Of a DNA stretch of 64,000 bases, positions 34,686-43,232 are shown one piece after another. The notes under the pieces were generated by a model. It saw only the letters and a program-made list of their open reading frames with translations, was not told where the DNA came from and did no database searches. The DNA comes from Falsiroseomonas sp050563545 (lineage in GTDB: Bacteria; Pseudomonadota; Alphaproteobacteria; Acetobacterales; Acetobacteraceae). The translations under genes and the position numbers were made by a program. The stretch lies in the NCBI RefSeq assembly GCF_050563545.1, contig NZ_JBNXUM010000017.1:91513-155512 (forward strand), in the 5' to 3' direction. How positions within the stretch are numbered: the stretch's first letter is position 1; each line of letters opens with the position of its first letter.

Positions 34686-35446
34686 CACGTCGCCCCGGGA
34701 TAGGCGCGTTGCAGATGCTGCATCACCGCCAGCATGTGGCCGAGCGATTCCGTGTGCACGCCACGCCGCCCGCCGGTCTGCATCCAGCCATCCCCAGGGC
34801 GGTCGAGCGTCGCCTCCGCCAGCACGCGCGCGACCGTCGCATCCCATACGGGCCGGATCGCTGCGACGTCAGGCAGCACGCCACCCGCGACCAGGTCGGC
34901 ATCGTCGGGCGTGAACATCTCGCCGGTGAAGCGCCAGAGCCGGTCCAGCGCATCGGCCGCGCGGCGGTGGCTTTCCTCCGTCCCGTCGCCAAGGCGGATC
35001 AGCCACTCGCCGGCATGGCGGACGTGGTACGCGACTTCCTTCTCCGCCTTCGCCGCGATCGCGGCGAGCGTCGCGTCGGTGGACGCCATCGCCGCCTGCC
35101 ACCACGGATGCAGGAAGGCGCTGTGCAGGAACAGCCGCGCGATCGTGCAGGCGAAGTCGCCGTTCGGCTGTTCCAGCATCAGCAGGTTTCCGAAGCGCGG
35201 CGCGTCGCGGAGATAGGCGTAGTCGTCCTCGGAACGGCCGACACCTTCGATCGCGCCGGCATACTGGTAGAGGCTGCGCGCCTGGCCCAGCAGGTCCAGC
35301 GCGACGTTCCCCAGCGCCAGGTCCTCCTCGATCATCGGCGCTTGGCCGACCCATTCGGACAGGCGATGCGCATGCACCAGCGCGTCGTCGGCCCGCGCGA
35401 GCACGGCGTTCAGCAGCGGCGTCTCCGCCAGCGCGATCGTCGTCAT
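34682..35446 (-). CDS. paaC: Phenylacetyl-CoA epoxidase structural subunit PaaC
   Basis: PaaC is the ferritin-like structural partner of PaaA in the monooxygenase that epoxidises phenylacetyl-CoA. The 254-residue protein has HRLSEWVGQAPMIEEDLALGNVALDLLGQAR and EKEVAYHVRHAGEWLIRLGDGTEESH, the family signature helices; the iron ligands of PaaA are only partly kept, as normal for PaaC. The ATG at 35446 overlaps the paaB stop (TGATG), and its own stop overlaps the paaD GTG, so translation is coupled along the operon. Confidence 0.95.
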   Translation of the reverse strand: MTTIALAETPLLNAVLARADDALVHAHRLSEWVGQAPMIEEDLALGNVALDLLGQARSLYQYAGAIEGVGRSEDDYAYLRDAPRFGNLLMLEQPNGDFACTIARLFLHSAFLHPWWQAAMASTDATLAAIAAKAEKEVAYHVRHAGEWLIRLGDGTEESHRRAADALDRLWRFTGEMFTPDDADLVAGGVLPDVAAIRPVWDATVARVLAEATLDRPGDGWMQTGGRRGVHTESLGHMLAVMQHLQRAYPGATW

Positions 35447-35733
35447 CACATGTGACCCACTTCGTCGGGCACTTCGTAGAAGGTGGGGTGCCGGTAGATC
35501 TTGTCCGCCGTCGGCTCGAACAGGCTGTCCTTGTCGGCGGGATCGCTCGCGGTGATCGCTACGCTCGGCACCACCCAGATGGAAAGTCCCTCGCCACGCC
35601 GGGTGTAGGTGTCGCGTGCGGCCTGCAGCGCCATCTCGGCGTCGGGCGCGTGGACGCTGCCGGCATGGCGGTGCGCCAGGCCCGCGCGGGCGCGGATGAA
35701 GACCTCCCAGATCGGCATCCTGGCTTCGGTCAT
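35446..35733 (-). CDS. paaB: Phenylacetyl-CoA epoxidase subunit PaaB
   Basis: A 95-residue small subunit that bridges PaaAC dimers. It starts MPIWEVFIRARAGLAHRHAGSVHAPDAEMAL after seven extra residues and keeps ARDTYTRRGEGLSIWVVPS and the C-terminal KIYRHPTFYEVPDEVGHM. The ATG at 35733 is preferred because GGAGTGACAGCC supplies a ribosome site; a GTG at 35742 overlaps the paaA stop and is an alternative. It lies between paaA and paaC. Confidence 0.94.
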   Translation of the reverse strand: MTEARMPIWEVFIRARAGLAHRHAGSVHAPDAEMALQAARDTYTRRGEGLSIWVVPSVAITASDPADKDSLFEPTADKIYRHPTFYEVPDEVGHM

Positions 35734-35738
35734 GGCTG

Positions 35739-36743
35739 TCACTCCGCGGCGAGCTTCGGGGCGGCCGCCTTGCGCGCGCGCCTTTTCGCGGCATGCGCCA
35801 GCGCGGCCTCGCGCACCCAGGCGCCCTCGTCATGCGCCTTCCGGCGCGCTTCCATGCGTTCGCGGTTGCAGGGGCCGTTGCCCGCCAGCACCTGGCGGAA
35901 CTCCTCCCAGTCGATCTCGCCGAATTCCCAGTGCTTCGTCGCCTCGTTGAAGCGCAGCTTGGGGTCAGGGAAGGTCAGGCCGAGATAGTGGCCCTGGGGC
36001 ACCGTCGCATCGACGAATTGCTGGCGCAGCGCGTCGTTGGTGAAGCGCTTGATCTTCCAGCGCATGGAGGTGTCGGTGTGCGAGCTCTGCGCATCCGGCG
36101 GGCCGAACATCATCAGCGACGGCCACCACCAGCGGTCCAGCGCGTCCTGCGCCATCGCCTTCTGCTGTTCCGTGCCGCGCGCCAGCGTCAGCATGATCTC
36201 GTAGCCCTGGCGCTGGTGGAAGCTCTCCTCCTTGCAGATGCGGATCATCGCCCGGGCATAGGGGCCGAAGCTCGTCCGGCAGAGCGGGATCTGGTTCATG
36301 ATCGCCGCGCCATCCACCAGCCAGCCGATCGCGCCGATATCGGCCCAGGTGAGCGTGGGGTAGTTGAAGATCGAGCTGTACTTCGCCTTCCCGCTCAGCA
36401 GCTGCTCGATCAGCTCCTCGCGGCTCGTGCCCAGCGTCTCCGCGGCGGCATAGAGGTACAGCCCGTGGCCGCCCTCGTCCTGCACCTTGGCCAGCAGCGC
36501 GGCCTTGCGGCGCAGGCTCGGCGCGCGGGTGATCCAGTTGCCCTCGGGCAGCATGCCGACGATCTCGGAATGCGCGTGCTGGCTGATCTGTCGCGTCAGG
36601 GTCCGGCGATAGGCCTCCGGCATCCAGTCGTTCGGCTCGACCTTGTCCTCGGCTGCGACGCGCGCCTCGAAGCGGGCGAGCCGCTCCGGATCCTCCGCGA
36701 ACTGCGGGCCGGTATCCCTCTGGTTCAGCGCCTGGGTGTACAT
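35739..36743 (-). CDS. paaA: Phenylacetyl-CoA epoxidase catalytic subunit PaaA
   Basis: PaaA carries the di-iron centre that oxygenates the ring of phenylacetyl-CoA. The 334-residue protein shows the iron-ligand helices AHSEIVGMLPEGNWI, AKVQDEGGHGLYLYAA and RICKEESFHQRQGYEI, and PTLTWADIGAIGWLVDGAA. Length is normal. It is the first structural gene of the operon; a promoter and an inverted repeat sit in the 75-bp gap after paaX. GGAGGA lies 11 bp before the ATG. Confidence 0.96.
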   Translation of the reverse strand: MYTQALNQRDTGPQFAEDPERLARFEARVAAEDKVEPNDWMPEAYRRTLTRQISQHAHSEIVGMLPEGNWITRAPSLRRKAALLAKVQDEGGHGLYLYAAAETLGTSREELIEQLLSGKAKYSSIFNYPTLTWADIGAIGWLVDGAAIMNQIPLCRTSFGPYARAMIRICKEESFHQRQGYEIMLTLARGTEQQKAMAQDALDRWWWPSLMMFGPPDAQSSHTDTSMRWKIKRFTNDALRQQFVDATVPQGHYLGLTFPDPKLRFNEATKHWEFGEIDWEEFRQVLAGNGPCNRERMEARRKAHDEGAWVREAALAHAAKRRARKAAAPKLAAE

Positions 36744-36773
36744 CCCGCCGCTTCCTCCGCCTCGGTAGGCCGC

Positions 36774-36813
36774 AATATGTCACAAAATTGTACGGATGCA
36801 AGTGAAATCCGTA
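36774..36813 (-). promoter_or_regulatory. Candidate paaA promoter with PaaX-type operator
   Basis: Reading the minus strand, TTGCAT (36801-36796) and CATATT (36779-36774) lie 16 bp apart, a good sigma-70-type pair in an otherwise GC-rich region. A perfect inverted repeat TACGGAT-N9-ATCCGTA (36791-36797 and 36807-36813) overlaps the -35 box. Repressor binding there by PaaX, encoded just upstream, is a natural inference; the sequence differs from the E. coli PaaX site. Confidence 0.6.
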
Positions 36814-36818
36814 ACGCG

Positions 36819-37649
36819 TTAACCTGCGAAACGGCCATCCGCCTCGGACGGCGGCAGCGGGCCCTCCTCGTTCCGGCCCTCCGCGTCAAGCCAGGCCTCG
36901 GCTGCCGGCGTGAGGTGGCGATAGAGCGTCGCCGCCAGCCGATGCGCCGCCGTGCCCGGCCAAGCCTCCGGCAGCAGGGCCGCGGGCAGGCGAGGATCGC
37001 GCAGCACCAGGCGGCGCCATTCATGGACGAGCAGCAGGCGCAGCGGCAGCGCCTCCTCCGGCGGAATGGGCAGCAGTTCGACGGGTGCGAAGGCATCGAG
37101 GAAGCGGCCATAGCCCTCCGCCAGCGCCTCGAGCGGCCAGGCCCTCGTGGCGAGCAACCGGGCATCCTCGCCGGCGCGGCCCTCGGCGATCAGGACAGGC
37201 AGGCGGCGCGGCAGCAGGGCGGGATCGCCGCGCAGGCCGACCATCGCCCCGCCGGGCAGGCTGCCGAAGCCCGCCGCGGCCAGCGCCTCCCGCGCCTCCG
37301 CGTCGGGGAACAGCACCAGGCGGAAGCGGCCGTCCCAGTCCTCGGGCCGGCCGGCATAGATGCGGGCAGCGGCCGCGGCAAAGCTGCTCTCGCCGCGCGG
37401 GCCGAGGCGGTAGAAGGAGTGCCGCCCGACCCGATTGCGCGCCAGCCAGCCTTCCTCGGTCAGGCGCGACATGGCCGTGCGTACCTGCCCCGGCGTGCAG
37501 CCGAACCGGTCGAGGATCGCCTGCAGCGATCCGAGCCAGAGCGAGCCGCCGCGTGGCGCGACCGCATCGCCCCAGACCGTCACGATGAAGGACGCGATGC
37601 GCGGCGCGCCGGTGCGCGCGAGCGTCGCGGCGAGGGGGGAGGAAGCCAT
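36819..37649 (-). CDS. paaX: PaaX-family transcriptional repressor
   Basis: PaaX represses phenylacetate genes and is released by phenylacetyl-CoA. The 276-residue protein has an N-terminal winged helix (RIASFIVTVWGDAVAPRGGSLWLGSL; QVRTAMSRLTEEGWLARNRVGRHSFYRL) and the PaaX C-terminal domain with DWDGRFRLVLFP and LLLVHEWRRLVLRDPRLPAALLPEAWPG. The start at 37649 has GGGGAGGAAGCC upstream. It lies in front of paaA in the same direction, with its stop 75 bp from the paaA start, and is divergent from coq7. Confidence 0.95.
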   Translation of the reverse strand: MASSPLAATLARTGAPRIASFIVTVWGDAVAPRGGSLWLGSLQAILDRFGCTPGQVRTAMSRLTEEGWLARNRVGRHSFYRLGPRGESSFAAAAARIYAGRPEDWDGRFRLVLFPDAEAREALAAAGFGSLPGGAMVGLRGDPALLPRRLPVLIAEGRAGEDARLLATRAWPLEALAEGYGRFLDAFAPVELLPIPPEEALPLRLLLVHEWRRLVLRDPRLPAALLPEAWPGTAAHRLAATLYRHLTPAAEAWLDAEGRNEEGPLPPSEADGRFAG

Positions 37650-37726
37650 GGCGCCACCTTCGCCGCGATGCGGATGCGGGGGAAGACGCTTGCGGGTTGC
37701 GAGGTACGCATCACATCCGCGCCGCC

Positions 37727-38293
37727 ATGACGCATGCCACGAAGCCGCTCCGCGCCCCGCCGCTCGCCTCGCTGCCGCCGATCCCACCCTGGCTGGCGCG
37801 GGAATTGCGAAGCGACCACGCCGGGGAGACCGGCGCAGTGATGATCTATCGCGGCATCGTCGCGGTCACACGCGACGAGGCGCTGCGCGACTTCGCCGCG
37901 CGGCACGGCACGACGGAGCAGGGACACCTCGACCTGCTGGAGGAGCTGCTCCCGCCCGCGAAGCGGTCGCTGCTGCTGCCGGTCTGGAAGGTCGCGGGCT
38001 TCCTGACCGGGGCGCTGCCCGCGCTGTTCGGCCCGCGCGCGGTGCACGTCACGATCGACGCCGTCGAGACCTTCGTGGACCACCACTACCAGCAGCAGCT
38101 CGACCGCCTGGACGCCGAGGGGATCCATCCCGAGATCCGCGCCCTGCTCGCGACCTGCCAGGCGGAGGAAGTGCACCACCGCGACGAGGCGCGCGACCTG
38201 CATGGCGGCGTGACCGGCGCGCTGCTGCGGGCCTGGGGCTGGATCGTGGGCGCCGGGAGCAGCGCCGCGGTCATGGCAGCGAAGCGAGTCTAG
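37727..38293 (+). CDS. coq7: Demethoxyubiquinone hydroxylase Coq7
   Basis: Coq7 (also called UbiF-equivalent) hydroxylates demethoxyubiquinone late in ubiquinone synthesis. The 188-residue ferritin-like membrane-associated enzyme has the four-helix di-iron motif: LRSDHAGETGAVMIY, TTEQGHLDLLEEL, DAVETFVDHHYQQQL and CQAEEVHHRDEA. A hydrophobic hairpin (VAGFLTGALPALFG) likely contacts the membrane. The ATG at 37727 is used; an in-frame start 30 bp upstream is possible. Together with ubiA at 44.4 kb this supports a ubiquinone-based respiratory chain. Confidence 0.94.
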   Translation: MTHATKPLRAPPLASLPPIPPWLARELRSDHAGETGAVMIYRGIVAVTRDEALRDFAARHGTTEQGHLDLLEELLPPAKRSLLLPVWKVAGFLTGALPALFGPRAVHVTIDAVETFVDHHYQQQLDRLDAEGIHPEIRALLATCQAEEVHHRDEARDLHGGVTGALLRAWGWIVGAGSSAAVMAAKRV

Positions 38294-38814
38294 GCCGCAG
38301 CCCACGGCCGCAACGGCTCCGGGATCCGGAAGTCCGCCGGCGGCTCAAAGTCGCCAGCCTGGCCGCGCGTGGTCCAGGTGCCGTGCGGGAAGGCGCTGCG
38401 CGCGGCGTAGGCACGGGCCGCGCGGCGATGCCCGGCGCGGTCGCCTTCCTCGGTGCGCAGCGCTTCGGCGCAGAGCAGGTCGAAGATTGCGACGCCGGCG
38501 ACCGAGGCCAACGCCGTTGCCGTGCCGAAGGCCGATCCGCGCGGCGCCGCTGCCAGCAGCGTGACCGCGTCCAACGCATCGCCGGCAACGCGGCCCATGA
38601 TCCAGGGCCGCCGGTCGCGCGCGGTCAGGATGCCGATGCCGGTCGCGATCTCCCGCAGGCCATAGGCGCGCACCAGGTTCTCCGCCCCGCGCAGCCCGAG
38701 CGAACGGGCCAGCGGCCGCGCGGCCGCCAGTTCGAGCACCCCGAGCCCGATCGAGAACCAGCCGAGACCCCAGGCCATCCGGCCGGCGGAGCCGCGATGC
38801 GTGCGACCGGTCAT
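38290..38814 (-). CDS. DUF4267-like small membrane protein
   Basis: A 174-residue protein with three or four hydrophobic segments (WGLGWFSIGLGVLELAA; GLREIATGIGIL; GDALDAVTLLAAAP; ATALASVAGVAIFDLL). The RAYGLREIATGIGIL pattern is typical of small membrane proteins often found beside cyclase/dehydrase genes. The C-terminal 40 residues are polar, with GTWTTRGQAGDFEPPADFRIPEPLRPW. Its ATG overlaps the alcohol dehydrogenase stop by 4 bp (ATGA), indicating coupling. Function unknown. Convergent with coq7, with a 4-bp overlap. Confidence 0.75.
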   Translation of the reverse strand: MTGRTHRGSAGRMAWGLGWFSIGLGVLELAAARPLARSLGLRGAENLVRAYGLREIATGIGILTARDRRPWIMGRVAGDALDAVTLLAAAPRGSAFGTATALASVAGVAIFDLLCAEALRTEEGDRAGHRRAARAYAARSAFPHGTWTTRGQAGDFEPPADFRIPEPLRPWAAA

Positions 38815-39983
38815 GGCTTCAGCACCACCTTCACGCAGCCATCCTTCTTGTCACGGAAGGTCCTGTACATCTCCGGTCCCCTCTCCAGCGGCACCTTGTG
38901 CGTGATGACGAAGGACGGGTCGATCTGCCCTTCCTCGATCCGCCGCAGCAGGTCGCCGGTCCAGCGCTTCACATGCGTCTGGCCCGTGCGGATGGTCAGG
39001 CCCTTGTTCATCACCAGGCCCATCGGGAACTTGTCGACCAGGCCACCATAGACGCCGGGCACCGACAGCACGCCGCCGGGCCGCGCGAGGTAGATCATCT
39101 CGCGCAGCACATGCGCGCGGTCGGAGGTCAGCATCACCGCCTGCTTCACGCGGTCATAGACGCTGTCGAGCGTGGCGGTCGCATGCGCCTCCATCCCCAC
39201 GGCGTCGATGCATTTCTCCGGGCCCTTGCGATCTGTCAGCTCGTCGATGCGGTCCATCACGCTCTCTTCGTCGAAGTTGATCGTGATGGCGCCGTTGGCG
39301 CGCGCGATGGCGAGCCGCTCCGGCACGCGGTCGATGCAGATCACCTGCTTCGCGCCGAGCAGCACCGCCGACATCACGCACATCAGCCCGACGGGACCGG
39401 CGCCCCAGATCGCGACGGTGTCGGTGGGCTGGATGTCGCACTGCACGGCACCCTGCCAGCCCGTCGGCAGGATGTCCGACAGGAACAGCACCTGCTCGTC
39501 GGTCAGGGTGGACGGCACCTTGATGTGCGTCTGGTCGGCGAAGGGCACGCGCAGGTATTCCGCCTGCCCCCCGGCATAGCCGCCGGTCAGCTGCGTGTAG
39601 CCGAAGAGCCCTGCGCCCACGCGGCCGAAGACCTTCTCCTCCATCGCGGCGTTGCGGTTGGTCCTCTCGCAGAGCGAGAAGTTGCCGCGCCGGCACTGCC
39701 AGCATTCGCCGCAGGTGATGGTGAAGGGGATGACGACGCGGTCGCCGACCTTGAGCGAGCCCTTCGCCTCGGCGCCCACCTCCATCACCTCGCCCATGGT
39801 CTCGTGGCCCATGATGTCGCCGGACTTCATGGCGGGGATCATGTTGTCGTAGAGGTGCAGGTCAGATCCGCAGATCGCGCAGGAGGTCACGCGGATGATT
39901 GCGTCGCGCGGGTGCTCGATGCGCGGGTCGGGGACGCTGTCGCAGCGAATGTCCTCCTTCCCGTGCCAGGCCAGTGCTCGCAT
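38811..39983 (-). CDS. Zinc-dependent alcohol dehydrogenase (MDR family)
   Basis: A 390-residue medium-chain dehydrogenase. The catalytic zinc site is SCAICGSDLHLYD with GHETMGEV; the structural zinc cysteines are in CGECWQCRRGNFSLC. The Rossmann NAD-binding motif is VAIWGAGPVGLMCVMSA. The longer length and the GLFGYTQLTGGYAGGQAEYLRVPFAD insert match the formaldehyde-dehydrogenase-like or glutathione-independent subgroup. The substrate cannot be named. The ATG at 39983 is preferred. It forms a coupled pair with the small membrane protein gene. Confidence 0.93.
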   Translation of the reverse strand: MRALAWHGKEDIRCDSVPDPRIEHPRDAIIRVTSCAICGSDLHLYDNMIPAMKSGDIMGHETMGEVMEVGAEAKGSLKVGDRVVIPFTITCGECWQCRRGNFSLCERTNRNAAMEEKVFGRVGAGLFGYTQLTGGYAGGQAEYLRVPFADQTHIKVPSTLTDEQVLFLSDILPTGWQGAVQCDIQPTDTVAIWGAGPVGLMCVMSAVLLGAKQVICIDRVPERLAIARANGAITINFDEESVMDRIDELTDRKGPEKCIDAVGMEAHATATLDSVYDRVKQAVMLTSDRAHVLREMIYLARPGGVLSVPGVYGGLVDKFPMGLVMNKGLTIRTGQTHVKRWTGDLLRRIEEGQIDPSFVITHKVPLERGPEMYRTFRDKKDGCVKVVLKP

Positions 39984-40138
39984 GCGACGTCTCCCGGGGG
40001 TATCGCAGCGGAACACGACGCAGTGCCGGCGGTTCCGACCGGCAGCGTCCGGCAGATCGCGGCATGGCTTGCAACGCAAGCGGTTTGACCGGCGGCGCAG
40101 GCCACGCCATCTGGCGGTTGACGGGACCGGGAAACGCC

Positions 40139-40963
40139 ATGCTCCGCCGCGTGATGCTTGCCCTGCTGGTCGCCCTGCCCATCGCCGCCGGGGCGCAGGA
40201 GCGCACGATCACTGTCGCCTCCACCACGAGCACCGAGCAGTCCGGCCTGTTCGGCCATATCCTGCCGATCTTCACGCGGGAGACCGGGATCGCGGTGCGG
40301 GTCGTCGCGCTCGGCACCGGCCAGGCGCTGGATGTGGGTAGGCGCGGCGACGCCGACGTGGTCTTCGTCCATGACCGCGCCGCCGAGGAGCGCTTCGTGG
40401 CCGAGGGCTTCGGCGGTCCGCGCCGGCACGTCATGTTCAACGACTTCGTGATCGTCGGCCCCGGCACCGATCCCGCGGGGATAGCGGGCCTGCGCGACAG
40501 TGCCGAGGCGCTGCGCCGCATCGCCGCCGCGCACGCGCCCTTTGTCAGCCGCGGCGACCGCAGCGGGACGCACGCCGCGGAGCTTCGGCTCTGGCAGGTC
40601 GCCGGCGTCGATCCCGCCGGCGGCCGCGGCGCCTGGTACCGCGAGATCGGCCAGGGCATGGGTCCGGCGCTGAACACCGCCGCCGCGCAGGGCGCCTACG
40701 TCGTGACCGACCGCGGGACCTGGCTCAGCTTCCGCAACCGCCAGGACCTCAGGATCTTGGTCGAGGGCGATGCGCGGCTGTTCAACCAGTATGGCGTGAT
40801 GCTGGTGAACCCGCAGCGCCACCCGCATGTGAAGGCCGCGGACGGCCAGCTTTTCGTGGACTGGCTGGTCTCGCCCGCGGGCCAGGAAGCGATCGCGTCC
40901 TACCGGATCAATGGCGAGCAGCTCTTCTTCCCCAACGCGCGCCAGCCGGAGCCCGTGAGCTAG
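40139..40963 (+). CDS. TupA-like tungstate/molybdate-type binding protein
   Basis: A 274-residue periplasmic binding protein: signal MLRRVMLALLVALPIAAGAQ, then ITVASTTSTEQSGLFGHILPIF, VVALGTGQALDVGRRGDADVVFVH and FNDFVIVGPGTDPAGI, the TupA pattern for binding tungstate. The TTST and FVSRGDRSGTH segments are oxyanion contacts. No TupB permease or TupC ATPase gene follows; the next gene is convergent with a 4-bp overlap. The start at 40139 opens the signal peptide. It may serve a remote transporter. Confidence 0.9.
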   Translation: MLRRVMLALLVALPIAAGAQERTITVASTTSTEQSGLFGHILPIFTRETGIAVRVVALGTGQALDVGRRGDADVVFVHDRAAEERFVAEGFGGPRRHVMFNDFVIVGPGTDPAGIAGLRDSAEALRRIAAAHAPFVSRGDRSGTHAAELRLWQVAGVDPAGGRGAWYREIGQGMGPALNTAAAQGAYVVTDRGTWLSFRNRQDLRILVEGDARLFNQYGVMLVNPQRHPHVKAADGQLFVDWLVSPAGQEAIASYRINGEQLFFPNARQPEPVS

Positions 40964-41778
40964 CGCCGCGCCTGGAGCACCAGGCCGCCCGCCGGGGAGA
41001 CGACCTCGCCGTCCACGCTGCCGAGCGCGGCGGCGATGTCGCCGGCAATGGCGTCCGCCAGCCTCTCGCGTGCCGTTTCGCCCAGGCCTGCCGCCAGCGC
41101 GGCGAGCGGCGTCGCGGTGAGCTGGATGCGCGCGTAGAGCGCCGCGGAAGGAAAGCGGATGGTCTGCGTGACCCGCCGGACTGAGATGTCGTGGAATCCG
41201 GCCGCCATCGCCAGGCCCCGCAACACCGCGGGATCCGACAGCTCGTGCTCCGCCCGCTTCGTCGCGGAGGCGCCGGGGCCGATGCGCCGGTCGAGCGCCT
41301 CCGCAAGCGCATGGGCAAGCGGCGTCGTCTCGATCGCGTCGTAGACGCTCAGCGCGAGCCGCCCGCCGTGGCGCAGCACGCGCGCGATCTCGTGCAGCGC
41401 CGCCGCGCGATCGGGAAAGAATTGCAGGCCGAGCTGACAAAGGCACAGATCGACGCGCGCCTCCGGAAGCGGGATGGCAACCGCGCTGCCCTCCTGCCAC
41501 GCGACGCGTACGCCGGGGGGCGCGGGCAGCGAACGCGCGACGGCCAGCATGGGCGCGTTGATGTCCAGGCCGATGACCTCGCCCGACCCCATCCGCGCGG
41601 CCGCGAGGCGCGCGACGATCCCGGTGCCGCAGGCAAGGTCGAGCACGCCCTCGCCGGCAGCAGGGGCGGCCCGCTCCACCAGATCGGCAGCCCAGACAGC
41701 CGTGATGGCGGGGACGAGGTGGCGCTCATAAAGCGCCGCCGCGTCGCCCTGCAGCTGCCAGGCTTCGTGCTGGGGCAT
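40960..41778 (-). CDS. SAM-dependent methyltransferase (class I)
   Basis: A 272-residue methyltransferase of the UbiE/Methyltransf_11 type. The SAM-binding motif is GEGVLDLACGTGIVARLAAARMG; motif II region is GLDINAPMLAVARSLPAPPG, and motif III LCLCQLGLQFFPDRAAALHEIARVLRHGGRLAL. The substrate is unknown. No clear partner: upstream is gshA, on the same strand, 88 bp away, and the 3' end overlaps the convergent TupA-like gene by 4 bp. Cytoplasmic. Confidence 0.9.
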   Translation of the reverse strand: MPQHEAWQLQGDAAALYERHLVPAITAVWAADLVERAAPAAGEGVLDLACGTGIVARLAAARMGSGEVIGLDINAPMLAVARSLPAPPGVRVAWQEGSAVAIPLPEARVDLCLCQLGLQFFPDRAAALHEIARVLRHGGRLALSVYDAIETTPLAHALAEALDRRIGPGASATKRAEHELSDPAVLRGLAMAAGFHDISVRRVTQTIRFPSAALYARIQLTATPLAALAAGLGETARERLADAIAGDIAAALGSVDGEVVSPAGGLVLQARR

Positions 41779-41866
41779 CGCCTTGGTCCTCGTGCGGACG
41801 CCCGGCGAGATTAATTCTCAGGGCGCCGTGGCGCGAACACAGGAACGCGATGCCGGCCTGGAGCGG

Positions 41867-43213
41867 TCAGACCTCGGCCTCCCCGAAGATCCGGCCGGCG
41901 TCGCCGCCCCAGGCGGTGTCGTAGCGCTGCAGCCAGCGCTCGGCCTGGGTGATGCCGCTTTGCGCGATCTCCTCGAGCGGGGCGAGGTAGACCTCCTCGC
42001 CGAGCGCGCGTGCCTTCAGCCCGTCGCGCGCGATCGCCAGCACCTCGCGCGCGATGTCGCGCAGCGTGCGGCCCGCCAGCGTCGCCTTCAGCGCGCGCTT
42101 CGGCACGTCCATCCGCAGCGCGCGGATCGCGGCGACGTCCCAGCCACGGATCAGCGCGGCGGCGGCCTTCTGCGCGGCGTCGTCGTACAGCAGCCCGGTC
42201 CAGAACGCGGGCTTGGCCATCAGCATCCCGAAATTGCCGGCATCCGCCCCGCGCATCTCCAGGAAGCGCTTGAGGCGCACATCGGTGAAGACCGTCGTCA
42301 CATGGTCGGCCCAGTCGCCCATCGTCGGCGTGTGGCCTTCCAGGGCGTTGCCGGCCCGGCCTTCCAAGAAGGCGCGGAAAGGGATGCCGGCGGCGTCGAT
42401 CCACCTGCCCTCGCGCATGATGAAGTACATCGGCACGTCGAGGACGAATTGCGCGAAGCGCTCGAACCCGAAGCCCTGCTCGAATACGACGGGCGGGATG
42501 CCGGTCCGGTCGGGATCAGTGTCGGTCCACACGCGGCCGCGCAGCGACAGGTATCCGCTCGGCCTGCCTTCCAGGAAGGGCGAGTTGGCGAACAGCGCGG
42601 TGGCGAGCGGCTGCAGCGCGAGCGACACGCGCAGCTTCTCGACCATGTCGGCCTCGTCGCCGAAGTCCAGGTTCACCTGCACCGTGCAGGTTCGGAGCAT
42701 CATGTCGAGGCCCATGCCGCCGACCCGTGGCATGTAGTTCCGCATGATGGCGTAGCGGCCCTTCGGCATCCACGGCATCTGGTCCCGTGTCGCCAGCGGA
42801 TGGAAGCCAAGCGGCGCGAAGCCGAGGCCGAGCGGCCCCGCGACCTCGTGCACCTCACGCAGATGCGCGGCGAGTTCGACCTTGGCGGCGTGCAGGTCGG
42901 CCATCGGCGCGCCGGAGAGCTCGAACTGCCCGCCGGGCTCAAGGCTGACCGAGGCCTCGCCCCGCTTCAGCCCGATCGGCTTGCCATTGTCGGGGATCTC
43001 CTCCCAACCTTGGGCGGCGATGCCTTCCAGCATCGCCCGGATGCCGCCGGGCTCGTAGGGCGGCGGGGCCAGGTCCGTGCGGCGGAAGCCGAACTTCTCG
43101 TGCTCCGTGCCGATCCGCCAGGCATTGCGCGGCTTGGAACCGGCGGCGAACCACAGGGCCAATTGCCGGTGCGACGTGATCGGCGTGAGGTCGGCCTCGC
43201 CGGGATTCGACAT
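41867..43213 (-). CDS. gshA: Glutamate-cysteine ligase, plant-type (class II)
   Basis: GshA makes gamma-glutamylcysteine, the first glutathione precursor. The 448-residue protein resembles the plant/proteobacterial class: RIGTEHEKFGFRRTDL, GGQFELSGAPMADLHAA, GRYAIMRNYMPRVGGMGLDMMLRTCTVQVNLDF and PSGYLSLRGRVWTDTDPDRTG. Length is standard. It starts 19 bp after the rsmE stop, a common rsmE-gshA pairing in alphaproteobacteria. Two GGT-type proteins and a GST elsewhere in the window are consistent with active glutathione metabolism. Confidence 0.96.
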   Translation of the reverse strand: MSNPGEADLTPITSHRQLALWFAAGSKPRNAWRIGTEHEKFGFRRTDLAPPPYEPGGIRAMLEGIAAQGWEEIPDNGKPIGLKRGEASVSLEPGGQFELSGAPMADLHAAKVELAAHLREVHEVAGPLGLGFAPLGFHPLATRDQMPWMPKGRYAIMRNYMPRVGGMGLDMMLRTCTVQVNLDFGDEADMVEKLRVSLALQPLATALFANSPFLEGRPSGYLSLRGRVWTDTDPDRTGIPPVVFEQGFGFERFAQFVLDVPMYFIMREGRWIDAAGIPFRAFLEGRAGNALEGHTPTMGDWADHVTTVFTDVRLKRFLEMRGADAGNFGMLMAKPAFWTGLLYDDAAQKAAAALIRGWDVAAIRALRMDVPKRALKATLAGRTLRDIAREVLAIARDGLKARALGEEVYLAPLEEIAQSGITQAERWLQRYDTAWGGDAGRIFGEAEV

Positions 43214-43232
43214 ACGGTTCTCTTCCTGGCGT

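Noticed and set aside
36819..37649. TetR-type reading of the repressor before paaA
   Set aside because: The C-terminal HEWRRLVLRDPRLPAALLP segment and N-terminal winged helix match PaaX, not TetR.
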